Shown: positions 24,416 through 32,753 of the stretch, piece by piece
Layout of the letters: every line of letters starts with the position of its first letter
Numbering within the stretch: position 1 is the stretch's first letter
Assembly: GCA_012267415.1 (NCBI GenBank)
Contig: JAAXGN010000036.1
Coordinates: 150,037 to 214,036 of the forward strand
Length of the DNA stretch: 64,000 nucleotides
Reading direction: 5' to 3'
From: Candidatus Poribacteria bacterium
GTDB lineage: Bacteria > Poribacteria > WGA-4E > WGA-3G
Notes under the pieces: model-generated
Told to the model about the DNA's origin: nothing
Seen by the model: the letters and a program-made list of their open reading frames with translations, nothing else
The model's database searches: none
Translations under genes and position numbers: made by a program

Positions 24416-25375
24416 CTAAATTCTATTCTGATATATTGATTGAACCAACTCCATTGTCTTCACAGCATCAGCAAAACACGTCATGGGTTTTTGATCATTC
24501 TGAATACAGTCTACAAAGTGTCGCGTTTCTCCGTAGAAACCATAGGTCATGTAAGTCTCATTAGAATTTACCGCTTCTTCTGTTGTGATTTCAGAGATGC
24601 CTTCAGATGTGTGGATTATTGCTTTTCCGCCAGCATCTGGATTGACATAAGCTGAAATCCCGCGAGCATGCATCTCAAAAATATGAATACGTCCACCAAC
24701 TGCCCAATTTGTGCACAGCATACCTGAAGCACCACTTGTGAATTTCACAAGTGCATTGAAACTGTTCTCGCGTTCAGAGTTGAAACTGTTTATATCACTT
24801 GCAACAGATTTCACCTCGCCTCCACCAAGCCATCGCAACGTGTCAACTGCATGTATGGCATCACAGGTTAGTACGTCTATGATGCCATCATAGTAGAAAG
24901 CATTCGGTGAATTCTTATGGAATGCAGACAAACATTGAATAATCGGACCGTGTTTTTCAACTAAATTCTTGACGTGTTGCATAAGTGGGATGAAACGACG
25001 ATTGAAACCAACCATAGTTTTGCAGTCATTTTTTTCAGATGCTAAAGACATTTCTCTTGTCTGATGCAGTGTTATCCCTGGTGGCTTCTCAATAAAAACA
25101 TGGCGTTTCTGATTTAAACAGTGAATTACAAGTGGAAAAAGTTGTTGAGGCGGCATTAGAATATAGACAGCATCAGGACTCGTTTTCTCAAGCATCTGTT
25201 TATAGTCTGTGAAAGTATTTTCAATCTCAAACCTTTCAGCAGTTGCATATAATTTGGTTTCCACTAAGTCGCATAAACCTACAATATTCACATCCTTGCA
25301 CTCAGTCAGGGAGGGATAATGGACACTGTTTGCCATGCCACCTGCACCTATTAGTGCTATATCTATTTTTTGCAT
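24416..25375 (-). CDS. Gfo/Idh/MocA family oxidoreductase
   Basis: The ATG at 25375 has AGGTG upstream and gives a product beginning directly with the Rossmann strand, MQKIDIALIGAGGMANSVHY; a longer frame is not needed. The NAD(P)-binding domain covers about residues 1-120, with the conserved EKPPG (near residue 92), and the C-terminal alpha/beta substrate domain follows, with the usual His in CDAIHAVDTLRWLGG. At 319 residues it has family length. Members oxidise or isomerise sugars, inositols and their derivatives. It stands divergent from hydantoinase B. A second member is at 43536. Confidence 0.9.
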   Translation of the reverse strand: MQKIDIALIGAGGMANSVHYPSLTECKDVNIVGLCDLVETKLYATAERFEIENTFTDYKQMLEKTSPDAVYILMPPQQLFPLVIHCLNQKRHVFIEKPPGITLHQTREMSLASEKNDCKTMVGFNRRFIPLMQHVKNLVEKHGPIIQCLSAFHKNSPNAFYYDGIIDVLTCDAIHAVDTLRWLGGGEVKSVASDINSFNSERENSFNALVKFTSGASGMLCTNWAVGGRIHIFEMHARGISAYVNPDAGGKAIIHTSEGISEITTEEAVNSNETYMTYGFYGETRHFVDCIQNDQKPMTCFADAVKTMELVQSIYQNRI

Positions 25376-25599
25376 CTTGCACCTAATTTCAATCGGTTTT
25401 TCTTGTATATTACAAGAGAACATGTTAAAATGCAACTGACTTCTTAGTGAAAATCATTGTAGATGCTTCATTTAATGTAATCACAGGGATGTGTGAAGTT
25501 ATTGTTCCCTTTTTGTCAGAATCGCGGATTACACGGAGGACACGGAAGACGCGGAAAATACTCTCTTGCTCATATCAAAGTGCTTTCCACAGACATTCA

Positions 25600-27177
25600 A
25601 TGAATTTTGATCCAATAAAATTAGAACTCTACAAAAACATACTTACCTCAGTTGCTGAAGAAATGGGTGTTACCCTGCAGAGGACTGCTTTTTCACCGAA
25701 TATCAAAGAGCGACTGGATTTTTCTTGTGCAGTCTTTGATGCGGATGGTGGTATGGTTGCACAAGCTGCACATATTCCTGTACATCTCGGATCAATGCCG
25801 CTCTCTGTGTTAGCAGCAATTGAAAACACCCAGATGGATCCTGGAGATGTTGTCGTTCTGAATGATCCTTTTCGTGGTGGAACACACCTACCGGATATAA
25901 CTTTGGTCACTCCCGTGTTTAGCGACACCTCCGATAGCGAACCAGACTTCTATGTTGCTAACCGCGCCCATCACGCTGATGTTGGGGGAATGACTCCCGG
26001 TTCAATGCCGCTCGCAACAAGTGTGATACAAGAGGGTATCCGCATACCGCCTGTTAAGTTATTACAAAACGGAAAAATAAACGAAGATGTATTAAGTCTT
26101 ATACTCGCGAACGTACGGACACCGATAGAAAGACAAGGAGATATTGAGGCACAACTCGCTGCTAACCGTATAGGTGAAAGACGATTACAGGAGATTACGC
26201 AGAAATACAGTATAGAAGAAATCAATTCATATATGCAAGAACTCTGTGCTTATGCCAGTCGGATGGTGCGTGCCTTTCTGCGAAAGATTCCTGATGGGAA
26301 ATATGAATTTTCTGACTATATGGATAACGATGGCATAACAGATACACCTATCAAAATCTGTGTATCAATTGAAATCAAGGGTGATACCGCAATAGTAGAT
26401 TTTACGGGTACTTCTGAACAAGTTCGGGGTTCTGTAAACGCTATATATGCTATCACAGTATCTGCTGTCTTCTACACATTCCGATGTATTGCTGGTGAAG
26501 ATGTTCCTTCAAATGCTGGATGTCTTGAACCTATCCAAATTATCGCACCGAAGAGTACAGTTATCAATGCGAATTTTCCTGCCGCTGTGGCAGGAGGAAA
26601 TGTTGAGACATCACAACGGATTGTTGATGTATTATTCGGTGCTTTAGCAAAAGCATGTCCCGATCAAATTCCAGCTGCAAGTTCGGGTTCCATGAGCAAT
26701 ATCACTGTCGGTGGATATGATAATGAAAGGGATCGAGATTTTACATATTACGAAACTATCGCAGGTGGAATGGGAGCACGACCAACGTGTGATGGGATAC
26801 ATGCTATCCACACACACATGACAAACACTATGAATACGCCTATTGAAGCAATTGAAACAAGCTACCCGATGCAAGTAGAACAATACGCTATTCGTCGGGG
26901 AACTGGCGGGGAAGGGAAATTCAATGGGGGTGACGGCATCGTCCGATCCTTACGGCTCTTAACTGATGCTGAAGTAACCATACTATCTGAACGTCGTGTT
27001 TTCAGTCCCTATGGATTACAAGGTGGTGAAAATGGACAGTCAGGTGAAAATGTCCTCATCCGAAATGGTAAGGAACAACCTATTTCAGCAAAGGCGACTA
27101 TGGCTATTCAAGAAGATGATATTATTGAGATTAGAACACCTGGCGGCGGAGGCTACGGAGAATCAGAGACGGGTTAG
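25600..27177 (+). CDS. Hydantoinase B / 5-oxoprolinase family protein
   Basis: The ATG at 25600 gives the usual family opening MNFDPIKLELYKNILTSVAE; the longer frame runs through a dispersed repeat (ACACGGAGGACACGGAAGAC). The product of 525 residues shows ISPNIKERLDFSCAVFDADG-type core (TAFSPNIKERLDFSCA), HVGSMPLS-like HLGSMPLS, NDPFRGGTHLPD, HHADVGGMTPGSM and the Gly-rich end GGGGYGE. These residues line the active site of ATP-dependent cyclic amide hydrolases. Such enzymes usually need a separate A subunit for ATP use, but no hyuA gene lies beside it. It may work with a distant partner or have diverged in function. Confidence 0.9.
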   Translation: MNFDPIKLELYKNILTSVAEEMGVTLQRTAFSPNIKERLDFSCAVFDADGGMVAQAAHIPVHLGSMPLSVLAAIENTQMDPGDVVVLNDPFRGGTHLPDITLVTPVFSDTSDSEPDFYVANRAHHADVGGMTPGSMPLATSVIQEGIRIPPVKLLQNGKINEDVLSLILANVRTPIERQGDIEAQLAANRIGERRLQEITQKYSIEEINSYMQELCAYASRMVRAFLRKIPDGKYEFSDYMDNDGITDTPIKICVSIEIKGDTAIVDFTGTSEQVRGSVNAIYAITVSAVFYTFRCIAGEDVPSNAGCLEPIQIIAPKSTVINANFPAAVAGGNVETSQRIVDVLFGALAKACPDQIPAASSGSMSNITVGGYDNERDRDFTYYETIAGGMGARPTCDGIHAIHTHMTNTMNTPIEAIETSYPMQVEQYAIRRGTGGEGKFNGGDGIVRSLRLLTDAEVTILSERRVFSPYGLQGGENGQSGENVLIRNGKEQPISAKATMAIQEDDIIEIRTPGGGGYGESETG

Positions 27178-27210
27178 ATAATTGGAAGAATGGAAGATAT
27201 GGGAGATTTA

Positions 27211-28143
27211 ATGAAGTACGTTTTTACTCTACTGTTTATCTTAGTTTGTATTACACCAACGTTATCAGATGCTGCTGACAACTCTGATATTCACGAAAAC
27301 GCTGGTACACGCGCGATGACTTTCCTCAAGATTGGTATCGGGGCTAAGGCAATAGGAATGGGTGAGTCCCATGTGGCAGCTGCTGATGACCTGTACGCTT
27401 CCTATTGGAATCCTGCAGGTCTCGTCAAACTACAGAAACCCCAACTGGCACTCATGCACAACGAACGATTCGCTGACATCAACTATGAACATATCGGTGT
27501 TGCGTTTCCAATAGGAGAAAAAAACAGTGTAGGAGTCAGCGTAAATTATCAGTCTTACGGAGAAATGCAGGGACGAGACCAAGAAGGAAATGAAACAGAA
27601 TTATTCAACGCGTACGACTTGGCAATGGTGCTCTCTTATGCACGCGGTTTCGGTGATTCTTTAGCAGTCGGTGTAAATGCAAAACTATTACGGGAACAGA
27701 TCGCAGATGAAAACGGAAATGGATTTGCATTTGATTTTGGAGGGATGTATACTATGCCTGATTTACCTCTCTCATTTGGAATCAATGCACAACACGTTGG
27801 ACCCCGTATCAAGTATGTTGAGGAAGCGTTTCTGCTACCGTTTACATTGAGAATCGGGGCAGCCTATAGATTATGGAATGAGTCATTTTTGGTTACTATG
27901 GACTTCATTCGTCCTACAGATAATCACAATTCCTTCGGTGTAGGTCTCGGATGGACAATCTTGAATATTCTGCAATTGCGGTCTGGTTACATCTATAAAT
28001 TAGGTGGGAACGACTTAGGTGCCATGTCAGGCCTCAGAGCAGGATTTGGACTGACCTTGCGACGATTCCAAATTGACTATGCACTTGTACCCTACGGTGC
28101 CTTAGGACTTACGAACCGTTTTTCTTTGATTGCCAGTTTTTAG
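27211..28143 (+). CDS. PorV/PorQ-like outer-membrane beta-barrel protein
   Basis: The ATG at 27211 has GGGAG upstream and starts a signal peptide (MKYVFTLLFILVCITPTLSDA). The mature N-terminus contains TRAMTFLKIGIGAKAIGMGES, with the conserved AxGxGxA-type turn, then SYWNPAGLVKL. These are the hallmarks of the PorV/UPF0164 family of FadL-like barrels. The rest alternates beta strands with aromatic girdles, and the last residues are FSLIASF. PorV shuttles cargo in type IX secretion, but the family also occurs without that system, and no other T9SS gene is seen here. The end overlaps the convergent PuuD-like gene by 35 bases. Confidence 0.85.
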   Translation: MKYVFTLLFILVCITPTLSDAADNSDIHENAGTRAMTFLKIGIGAKAIGMGESHVAAADDLYASYWNPAGLVKLQKPQLALMHNERFADINYEHIGVAFPIGEKNSVGVSVNYQSYGEMQGRDQEGNETELFNAYDLAMVLSYARGFGDSLAVGVNAKLLREQIADENGNGFAFDFGGMYTMPDLPLSFGINAQHVGPRIKYVEEAFLLPFTLRIGAAYRLWNESFLVTMDFIRPTDNHNSFGVGLGWTILNILQLRSGYIYKLGGNDLGAMSGLRAGFGLTLRRFQIDYALVPYGALGLTNRFSLIASF

Positions 28144-28840
28144 CTGCTTTGATAAATGCCTTAAAGAGTTTGCGTCTATGTTCAAGAAAACCGTCAGTTG
28201 CGGTCATCCTTTCTGGATGATATTGTACACCCAGTACAAACGGTTTAAATCGGTTTTCTATTGCTTCAATAACGTTATCAGATGAACGAGCAGTTACTAC
28301 AAAATCTTTACCTACATCGTCAACTGCTTGGTGATGTGCTGAATTCACTTCGTCTACACTTTTCCCAACAATTTCATATAACTTACTATCAGGTTGGATC
28401 TTGATTTCATGCCGAGCATCCTCTCCATTCAACTTTGGGTGTCTGAGTACGGGTTTCGGATGTTCATCGTCTATATCTTGATATAGGTTTCCCCACATGG
28501 CGACACTCATTACTTGGATTCCGCGGCATATACCAAAAACCGGGATGTCCGTTTCCAGAGCTTTTTGACACAAACGTATCTCTAAAGCATCGCGTGACCT
28601 ACTCACATGAGTTGCAGAACGTCTCTCTTCAAAATAGTGAGTTGGATCAATATCGCCACCCCCAGTTAACAGAATACCGTCATAATCATCCAAGAATTCA
28701 GGAATTACTGAATTGTGTTGGTGGGTTGAAATTTGTAGAGATACAAGCAGAATTGGTTCTCCGCCATATTCTTCAACAGTTCTTATGTAGTTTTCCACAT
28801 CGCTGCTTCTCTTACATGTAATTGCGATCTTTGGTTTCAT
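28109..28840 (-). CDS. Class I glutamine amidotransferase, gamma-Glu-GABA hydrolase (PuuD) type
   Basis: A 243-residue cytosolic enzyme. The catalytic triad of the family can be seen: Cys in FGICRGIQVMSV (near residue 111), and His and Glu in VQYHPERM (near residue 214). Additional family marks are GILLTGGGDIDPTHYFEE, with the GGGD motif, and HHQAVDD in the middle. PuuD cleaves gamma-glutamyl-GABA in putrescine breakdown, and other members hydrolyse similar amides. A good AGGAGTG precedes the ATG. No putrescine genes are near, so the substrate is not fixed. It overlaps the convergent PorV-like gene. Confidence 0.9.
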   Translation of the reverse strand: MKPKIAITCKRSSDVENYIRTVEEYGGEPILLVSLQISTHQHNSVIPEFLDDYDGILLTGGGDIDPTHYFEERRSATHVSRSRDALEIRLCQKALETDIPVFGICRGIQVMSVAMWGNLYQDIDDEHPKPVLRHPKLNGEDARHEIKIQPDSKLYEIVGKSVDEVNSAHHQAVDDVGKDFVVTARSSDNVIEAIENRFKPFVLGVQYHPERMTATDGFLEHRRKLFKAFIKAAKNWQSKKNGS

Positions 28841-28915
28841 AGTGTTTCACTCCTATTGTGTTATTTGTACGAACAATTATAACATTTTTGGGTATGAAAC
28901 AACAATAGGATTACA

Positions 28916-29074
28916 TTACTGCGTTAAGAAATAAATCGCCATCATAATCATGTCAAGTTCATCTGCTGAATCTGCTTTTTTATATTTGTACTCTTTCTTT
29001 TTCAAACGGCAGAAAAACTGAATCAGACGGAGGGAAAAATAAGAAGCACAAACAAAAGAAAGAATAATATTCAT
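28916..29074 (-). CDS. Small membrane-anchored protein (52 residues)
   Basis: A short frame, ATG preceded by GGAAGGA at 6-7 bases, encodes a hydrophobic N-terminus (MNIILSFVCASYFSLRLIQF), a basic stretch (CRLKKKEYKYKKAD) and an acidic to hydrophobic tail ending FLTQ. This positive-inside arrangement fits a single-pass protein with its C-terminal part in the cytosol. It lies between the PuuD-like and DUF2283 genes on the same strand. I recognise no family. The ribosome-binding site and composition support it, but expression is unproven. Confidence 0.5.
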   Translation of the reverse strand: MNIILSFVCASYFSLRLIQFFCRLKKKEYKYKKADSADELDMIMMAIYFLTQ

Positions 29075-29130
29075 GGATTAATCCTTCCATTTTATACAAT
29101 ATGAATTTATCGACATTAAGTATCAATCAA

Positions 29131-29475
29131 TTAGGATTCGGCAAGTGTTAACTCTTCTGCTAATTTACCTTCTAATATAACATCCTTAATAAAACTACTT
29201 GCATTAAGTATTTCAATACCTATGAGATTGCCGTTTTCATTCAATTCAGCAGTGATATCAGGTGTTAATTCCAAGCTACCACTTTGAGGACCTTCAGAAA
29301 AAAGAAGATATAAAACATCTTCTTTATCAAAATATGTCATCTTTAGTTTATTCATGAGTATACCTACCTGTTCTAATTCTGTCGCGAATTTGCTGACGTG
29401 TAGATGACTTTCAAGTTCGAGGTTAGTTTCCTGTGCTATGAAGAGTGTATCATCTTCTAATCTGAATATTGGCAT
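29131..29475 (-). CDS. DUF2283 domain protein
   Basis: The 114-residue protein has an N-terminal part of about 45 residues without recognised family, and a C-terminal DUF2283-like domain. The latter reads MTYFDKEDVLYLLFSEG, then ELTPDITAELNENGNLIGIEIL, with core TAELNENGNLIGIEILNAS. DUF2283 proteins are small and of unknown function; many lie near toxin-antitoxin or regulatory genes. No partner is evident here. The upstream side contains three AGTCCC-type palindromes. Confidence 0.75.
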   Translation of the reverse strand: MPIFRLEDDTLFIAQETNLELESHLHVSKFATELEQVGILMNKLKMTYFDKEDVLYLLFSEGPQSGSLELTPDITAELNENGNLIGIEILNASSFIKDVILEGKLAEELTLAES

Positions 29476-29486
29476 TTATTTCTATA

Positions 29487-29610
29487 TTTCTATAAACATA
29501 TCGTCCCTACGGGACTAAAAGGGTGTATATGATCTCTTTCTATAAACATATCGTCCCTACGGGACTAAAGAGCGTTCGTAAAGCCATTATCTATAAACAT
29601 ATCGTCCCTA
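29487..29610 (-). repeat. Three AGTCCC...GGGACG palindromes in tandem
   Basis: Units near 29487-29516, 29540-29568 and 29589-29610 each read CTATAAACATATCGTCCCTA on the plus strand. The third lacks the CGGGACT half, so it is truncated. All have the same orientation, unlike the inverted cluster at 20860. Confidence 0.88.
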
Positions 29611-29640
29611 ATGAAGATTAAGATTTTACTTGGGTAATAC

Positions 29641-29665
29641 GCGGGCGGGGAAACCCCGCCCCTAC
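29641..29665 (-). repeat. GTAG-foot palindrome (family b, GGGGCGGGG variant)
   Basis: Minus strand GTAGGGGCGGGGTTTCCC, the same variant as at 15576. It lies in the gap between the AGTCCC repeats and the isomerase gene. Confidence 0.85.
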
Positions 29666-29766
29666 GAAACCTTATCCCTACGATGAGTCATATCAGTAGA
29701 ATTACCTGATCATGTGAGAAATTGTTGAATAGTATGTTCTTTAACATAGATCGTAATGTTAGGTGT

Positions 29767-30630
29767 TTAACGCACAAAACAGGACAGGAATTCATGAGAC
29801 CGTAAGAGTCCTTCAGATTCTGATTCCCAGGTTCTCCAATAACGGTAATCCTCAAGCTCAACGCTTACAATGCCATCAAATCCTACATCTTCTAATATCT
29901 GGACGACCTTCAACCAGTCGACTACGCCATCTCCAGGGATTGTGTATCGCCACCAATCTTCACCGAAACCACGTGGACTCGTAAAACTTGGTCCTAAATT
30001 GCCGTGCAAATACATCGCCTCTTCATCAAATGCTGTATCCTTGCCGTGGACATGCTTCACATTAGAGGCAAATTCATACAACGCCCGGATATGATCAATC
30101 CCTATTCTGACAAGATGTGAGGGGTCATAGTTGAGTCCTAATCCTTCTGATGGACATTCTGCAAACATGGCACGCCACAATTCAGGTGTACAGCCAAGTG
30201 CGGGATACGCGGGGGCACCACCGGGCCAACCTTCAACTGCTATCGCAACTCCCTTCGATGCAGCAAATTCTGCTATGGGTGGAACAGTGTCCTTCCATAT
30301 ATCAAAGTTCTTACCGCGCCCAAGACTGGCATCTTCAGGCACAAAAACACAAAACATGATATGAACACCGTTCTCTGCTGCGGTTTCGATGGCGTGCTTT
30401 GCCTTCTCTGCACCCGATTTCTGCGTAGACTTTTTCGCACTGAGTAATTCACGAGTGCCGGGTAAATCAGCAGAACCAATTTCTAATCCTGCATCACGCG
30501 CTGTTTTCACGATCTCAGGGGTAACTTCTCCGATGTCAATCGCTTCAAATCCGTTATCCGCACACCACTTACAAAACTCAGGAAATGGCATCTGACGCGC
30601 AGTGCCAGGAATGCGTAAACCTATTTTCAT
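29767..30630 (-). CDS. Sugar phosphate isomerase/epimerase family protein
   Basis: The 287-residue product starts MKIGLRIPGTARQMPFPEF, with AAGGA upstream, and follows the xylose-isomerase-like TIM barrel. Motifs are GFEAIDIGEVTPE near the N-terminus, VAIAVEGWPG (Glu ligand), LGLNYDPSHLVR (Asp and His ligands), VKHVHGKDTAF (His) and DGIVSVELEDYRY (Glu), the complete metal-binding set. The Trp-Arg-Tyr segment DWWRYTIPGDGVVDW is characteristic of a common subgroup. The likely role is in uptake-derived sugar breakdown. It is a single gene; paralogues are at 10082 and 50696. Confidence 0.9.
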   Translation of the reverse strand: MKIGLRIPGTARQMPFPEFCKWCADNGFEAIDIGEVTPEIVKTARDAGLEIGSADLPGTRELLSAKKSTQKSGAEKAKHAIETAAENGVHIMFCVFVPEDASLGRGKNFDIWKDTVPPIAEFAASKGVAIAVEGWPGGAPAYPALGCTPELWRAMFAECPSEGLGLNYDPSHLVRIGIDHIRALYEFASNVKHVHGKDTAFDEEAMYLHGNLGPSFTSPRGFGEDWWRYTIPGDGVVDWLKVVQILEDVGFDGIVSVELEDYRYWRTWESESEGLLRSHEFLSCFVR

Positions 30631-30646
30631 GTAATTTCCTTATCCT

Positions 30647-30788
30647 TTTATAGTAAAACGTAAAATATCATGGTAGCTTTTTGCACGACGGGCAATGAAT
30701 TGCCCTACTACGAACAATTTATAGTAAAACGTAAAATATCATGGTAGCTTTTTGCACGACGGGCAATGAATTGCCCTACTACGAACAA
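30647..30788. repeat. Perfect tandem duplication of a 71-base unit with family a palindrome
   Basis: Two identical units, 30647-30717 and 30718-30788. Each opens TTTATAGTAAAACGTAAAAT, resembling the TATAGTRAA end of the IS630-type MITEs, and contains a family a palindrome (30687-30711, 30758-30782). The lack of any difference shows the duplication is recent. Confidence 0.95.
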
Positions 30789-30802
30789 TTAATCGACTGT
30801 TA

Positions 30803-32023
30803 TTAGAATCCCATCAATCCACAACAACGACGACATACTGGCATTGGACCATCTGTGCTAATTGACTGTCGAAATTTCATGGCTTTGTGGTTGTTCCACA
30901 TGTCAACTACTTTGTCCTCTTTGATATTACCGATGATATAGTCGTGGTAATCTCGACATAAACTCACATCGCCATTGCTGTCAACCTCTAATGTCATATA
31001 GATACTGACACATTGGTTGTATCCAAAGGTCTCCTGATGGTCCGTATAGTATCGCTGGATTTCACCCTTTGAATCCAATCTTGGCATCATCACAGGTGGA
31101 CATCGTTTCTGCTCATCAGACAACTGTTCCATCTCCTCAAACCGGTCTAAAATCACACCGTGATCAAAGTCTTTCCAAGTACCAATCCACCCAAAATGTG
31201 TTTGCGGTTTGAAGCCGAAACGACTCTCAAAGTCTTCTGAATGTTGCTGTGCTGATTCAGCATCTATCCACCATGTGAGATAGAATATCTGTGCGTCTGC
31301 AAATTGACTGGTGAACTTGTATAGGTCAACCACAACGTCAATGTTATACATTGTGACACAACTGAGTGGAATAATGTATGGGAATGAGACGTTACGACGT
31401 TCCTTTTCAGCACTTAACGTTTCCAATGCTGCTTTGACATCCTTGAAGTTGTCGTAGTTTTTTGACACGCCGGGACGTTGCGTGTTGTGAATCTCCTCAT
31501 TCGGACCATCTACACTGAGGTATATTATTTGGCAGGTTTCAAGTATATCCTCTGCTCTTCTTGCTATGTTTGTAGCGTTACTCACAAGAGAGATTGGCAT
31601 CCCTTTCTCCTTGATGTAATGCATCAATTCTATGAGTCCAGGATATAACATAGGTTCACCACCCCAAATATACCATACAGGGGACCAACCCGCATCAACT
31701 ACTTGATCAACAAGGTCTTTATAGATTTCTACTGGAACTTCGCGTTGTTTCAATTCCTTGAGAGATTTACCAAGCAGATACCCGTTATCACCCCATTGTC
31801 CACAGGAATGACAACAGAGATTACACATATCTGTTATGCGAAGACTCACTAACTGTATAGCGTCCCCTTTGCCGTGTTTTGCACCGAATGGGTGTCGCAT
31901 GTTGAAAGTCTCTTTTGCCAGTTGGTATCGCATGAATTTACGCGATGTGCTCCAGTCTTCTTTTACAGCGGTTGCCAGTTGATTTACAAGAAACCGCGAT
32001 GATACTCTGCTCCTTAGTGCCAT
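30803..32023 (-). CDS. Radical SAM protein with C-terminal SPASM-like cysteine cluster
   Basis: The 406-residue protein holds the radical SAM motif in TDMCNLCCHSCGQWG (CxxxCxxC, near residues 72-79), followed by WYIWGGEPMLY, the GGE motif that contacts SAM. Later segments MPISLVSNAT and IIYLSVDGPN complete the barrel. The C-terminal region has further cysteines (CPPVMMP, YNQCVSIY, SLCRDYHDY, CRRCCGLMGF), in a SPASM-type arrangement for auxiliary clusters. Such enzymes commonly modify peptides or anchor maturation of proteins. No short precursor peptide lies beside it. The ATG has AAAGGAG at 5-6 bases. It is a single gene; the target is unknown. Confidence 0.9.
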   Translation of the reverse strand: MALRSRVSSRFLVNQLATAVKEDWSTSRKFMRYQLAKETFNMRHPFGAKHGKGDAIQLVSLRITDMCNLCCHSCGQWGDNGYLLGKSLKELKQREVPVEIYKDLVDQVVDAGWSPVWYIWGGEPMLYPGLIELMHYIKEKGMPISLVSNATNIARRAEDILETCQIIYLSVDGPNEEIHNTQRPGVSKNYDNFKDVKAALETLSAEKERRNVSFPYIIPLSCVTMYNIDVVVDLYKFTSQFADAQIFYLTWWIDAESAQQHSEDFESRFGFKPQTHFGWIGTWKDFDHGVILDRFEEMEQLSDEQKRCPPVMMPRLDSKGEIQRYYTDHQETFGYNQCVSIYMTLEVDSNGDVSLCRDYHDYIIGNIKEDKVVDMWNNHKAMKFRQSISTDGPMPVCRRCCGLMGF

Positions 32024-32039
32024 TTATACTCCTTTGATC

Positions 32040-32154
32040 TTAGTGGTCTTCAGAATTAATAATACATTCCACATCGGACGAGGAGACCTCGCCCCTACGC
32101 TGGGTGGTCATCGAAAACGTTGAAATATCTTTAATTTTTAACTTTACTCTATAC
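32040..32154. mobile_element. IS630-type MITE copy with family b GTAG palindrome, overlapping the msrB stop
   Basis: The left end TTAGTGGTCTTCAGAATTAA is a degenerate form of that at 7540. The right end reads, inverted, TATAGAGTAAAGTTAAAA. The palindrome is at 32076-32098 (minus strand GTAGGGGCGAGGTCTCC). Its last 6 bases form the end of the msrB gene. Confidence 0.7.
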
Positions 32155-32568
32155 ATCGGTTTCTTCACCGGATTTAATAAGTGTAAGTGCTGCGGAATTG
32201 AGACAATACCTTTTTCCTGTTGGATCGGGACCGTCATTAAACACATGTCCCAGATGTGCATCACAACGACTACATACAATTTCTGTGCGAGGCATGAAAA
32301 AGATACTGAAATCTGCTTTCGTTTCAACACTATCAGATGAAACTGGGTCCCAAAAACTGGGCCATCCAGTGCCAGAATCGTATTTTGTCTGTGATGCAAA
32401 AAGCGGACTACCACAACAGATGCAATGGTATGTGCCTTCCTCTTTACAATCGTGATATTTACCGGAAAAAGCAGGTTCAGTTCCCTTCTTTCGTGTAACC
32501 TTATACTCTTCAGGTGAAAGTTGAGCTTTCCATTCTTTCTCAGATTTGGTTATTTTCTCTGTATCCAT
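32149..32568 (-). CDS. msrB: Peptide-methionine (R)-S-oxide reductase MsrB
   Basis: MsrB reduces the R epimer of methionine sulfoxide. This 139-residue protein has the two CxxC zinc pairs (HCICCGSPLF and VCSRCDAHLGHVF), the GTGWPSFWDP segment, and the catalytic Cys in KRYCLNSAAL near residue 129. It starts with a short charged helix (KSEKEWKAQLSPEEYKV) that is typical. The ATG follows GGAGAGAAAG. It is separate from msrA at 7677, and both genes have the same MITE at their 3' ends. Confidence 0.96.
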   Translation of the reverse strand: MDTEKITKSEKEWKAQLSPEEYKVTRKKGTEPAFSGKYHDCKEEGTYHCICCGSPLFASQTKYDSGTGWPSFWDPVSSDSVETKADFSIFFMPRTEIVCSRCDAHLGHVFNDGPDPTGKRYCLNSAALTLIKSGEETDV

Positions 32569-32626
32569 CTTTCTCTCCTAACACCATTTCTATCATTTCC
32601 ACTTGTTAGAAATCAAGCGGAGAACG

Positions 32627-32650
32627 GCACAATCTGGCAGATTGTGCTAC
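32627..32650 (-). repeat. GTAG-foot palindrome (family f)
   Basis: Minus strand GTAGCACAATCTGCCAG and closing ATTGTGCC. It is downstream of the glycosyltransferase gene, and could help to end its transcript. Confidence 0.85.
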
Positions 32651-32753
32651 ATTCATATATTCTCAGTTAGAATTGGTATAATTGTATTGTATACTATTCC
32701 ATATTTTCCAAAAAAATGCAAGATAGTTTTGATATGTCTGATAATCTGAAGTC

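Noticed and set aside
27211..28143. Type IX secretion system inferred from a PorV-like protein
   Set aside because: The PorV/UPF0164 family is broad, and no SprA, PorU or PorK-N gene is present in the window; I keep the family name only.
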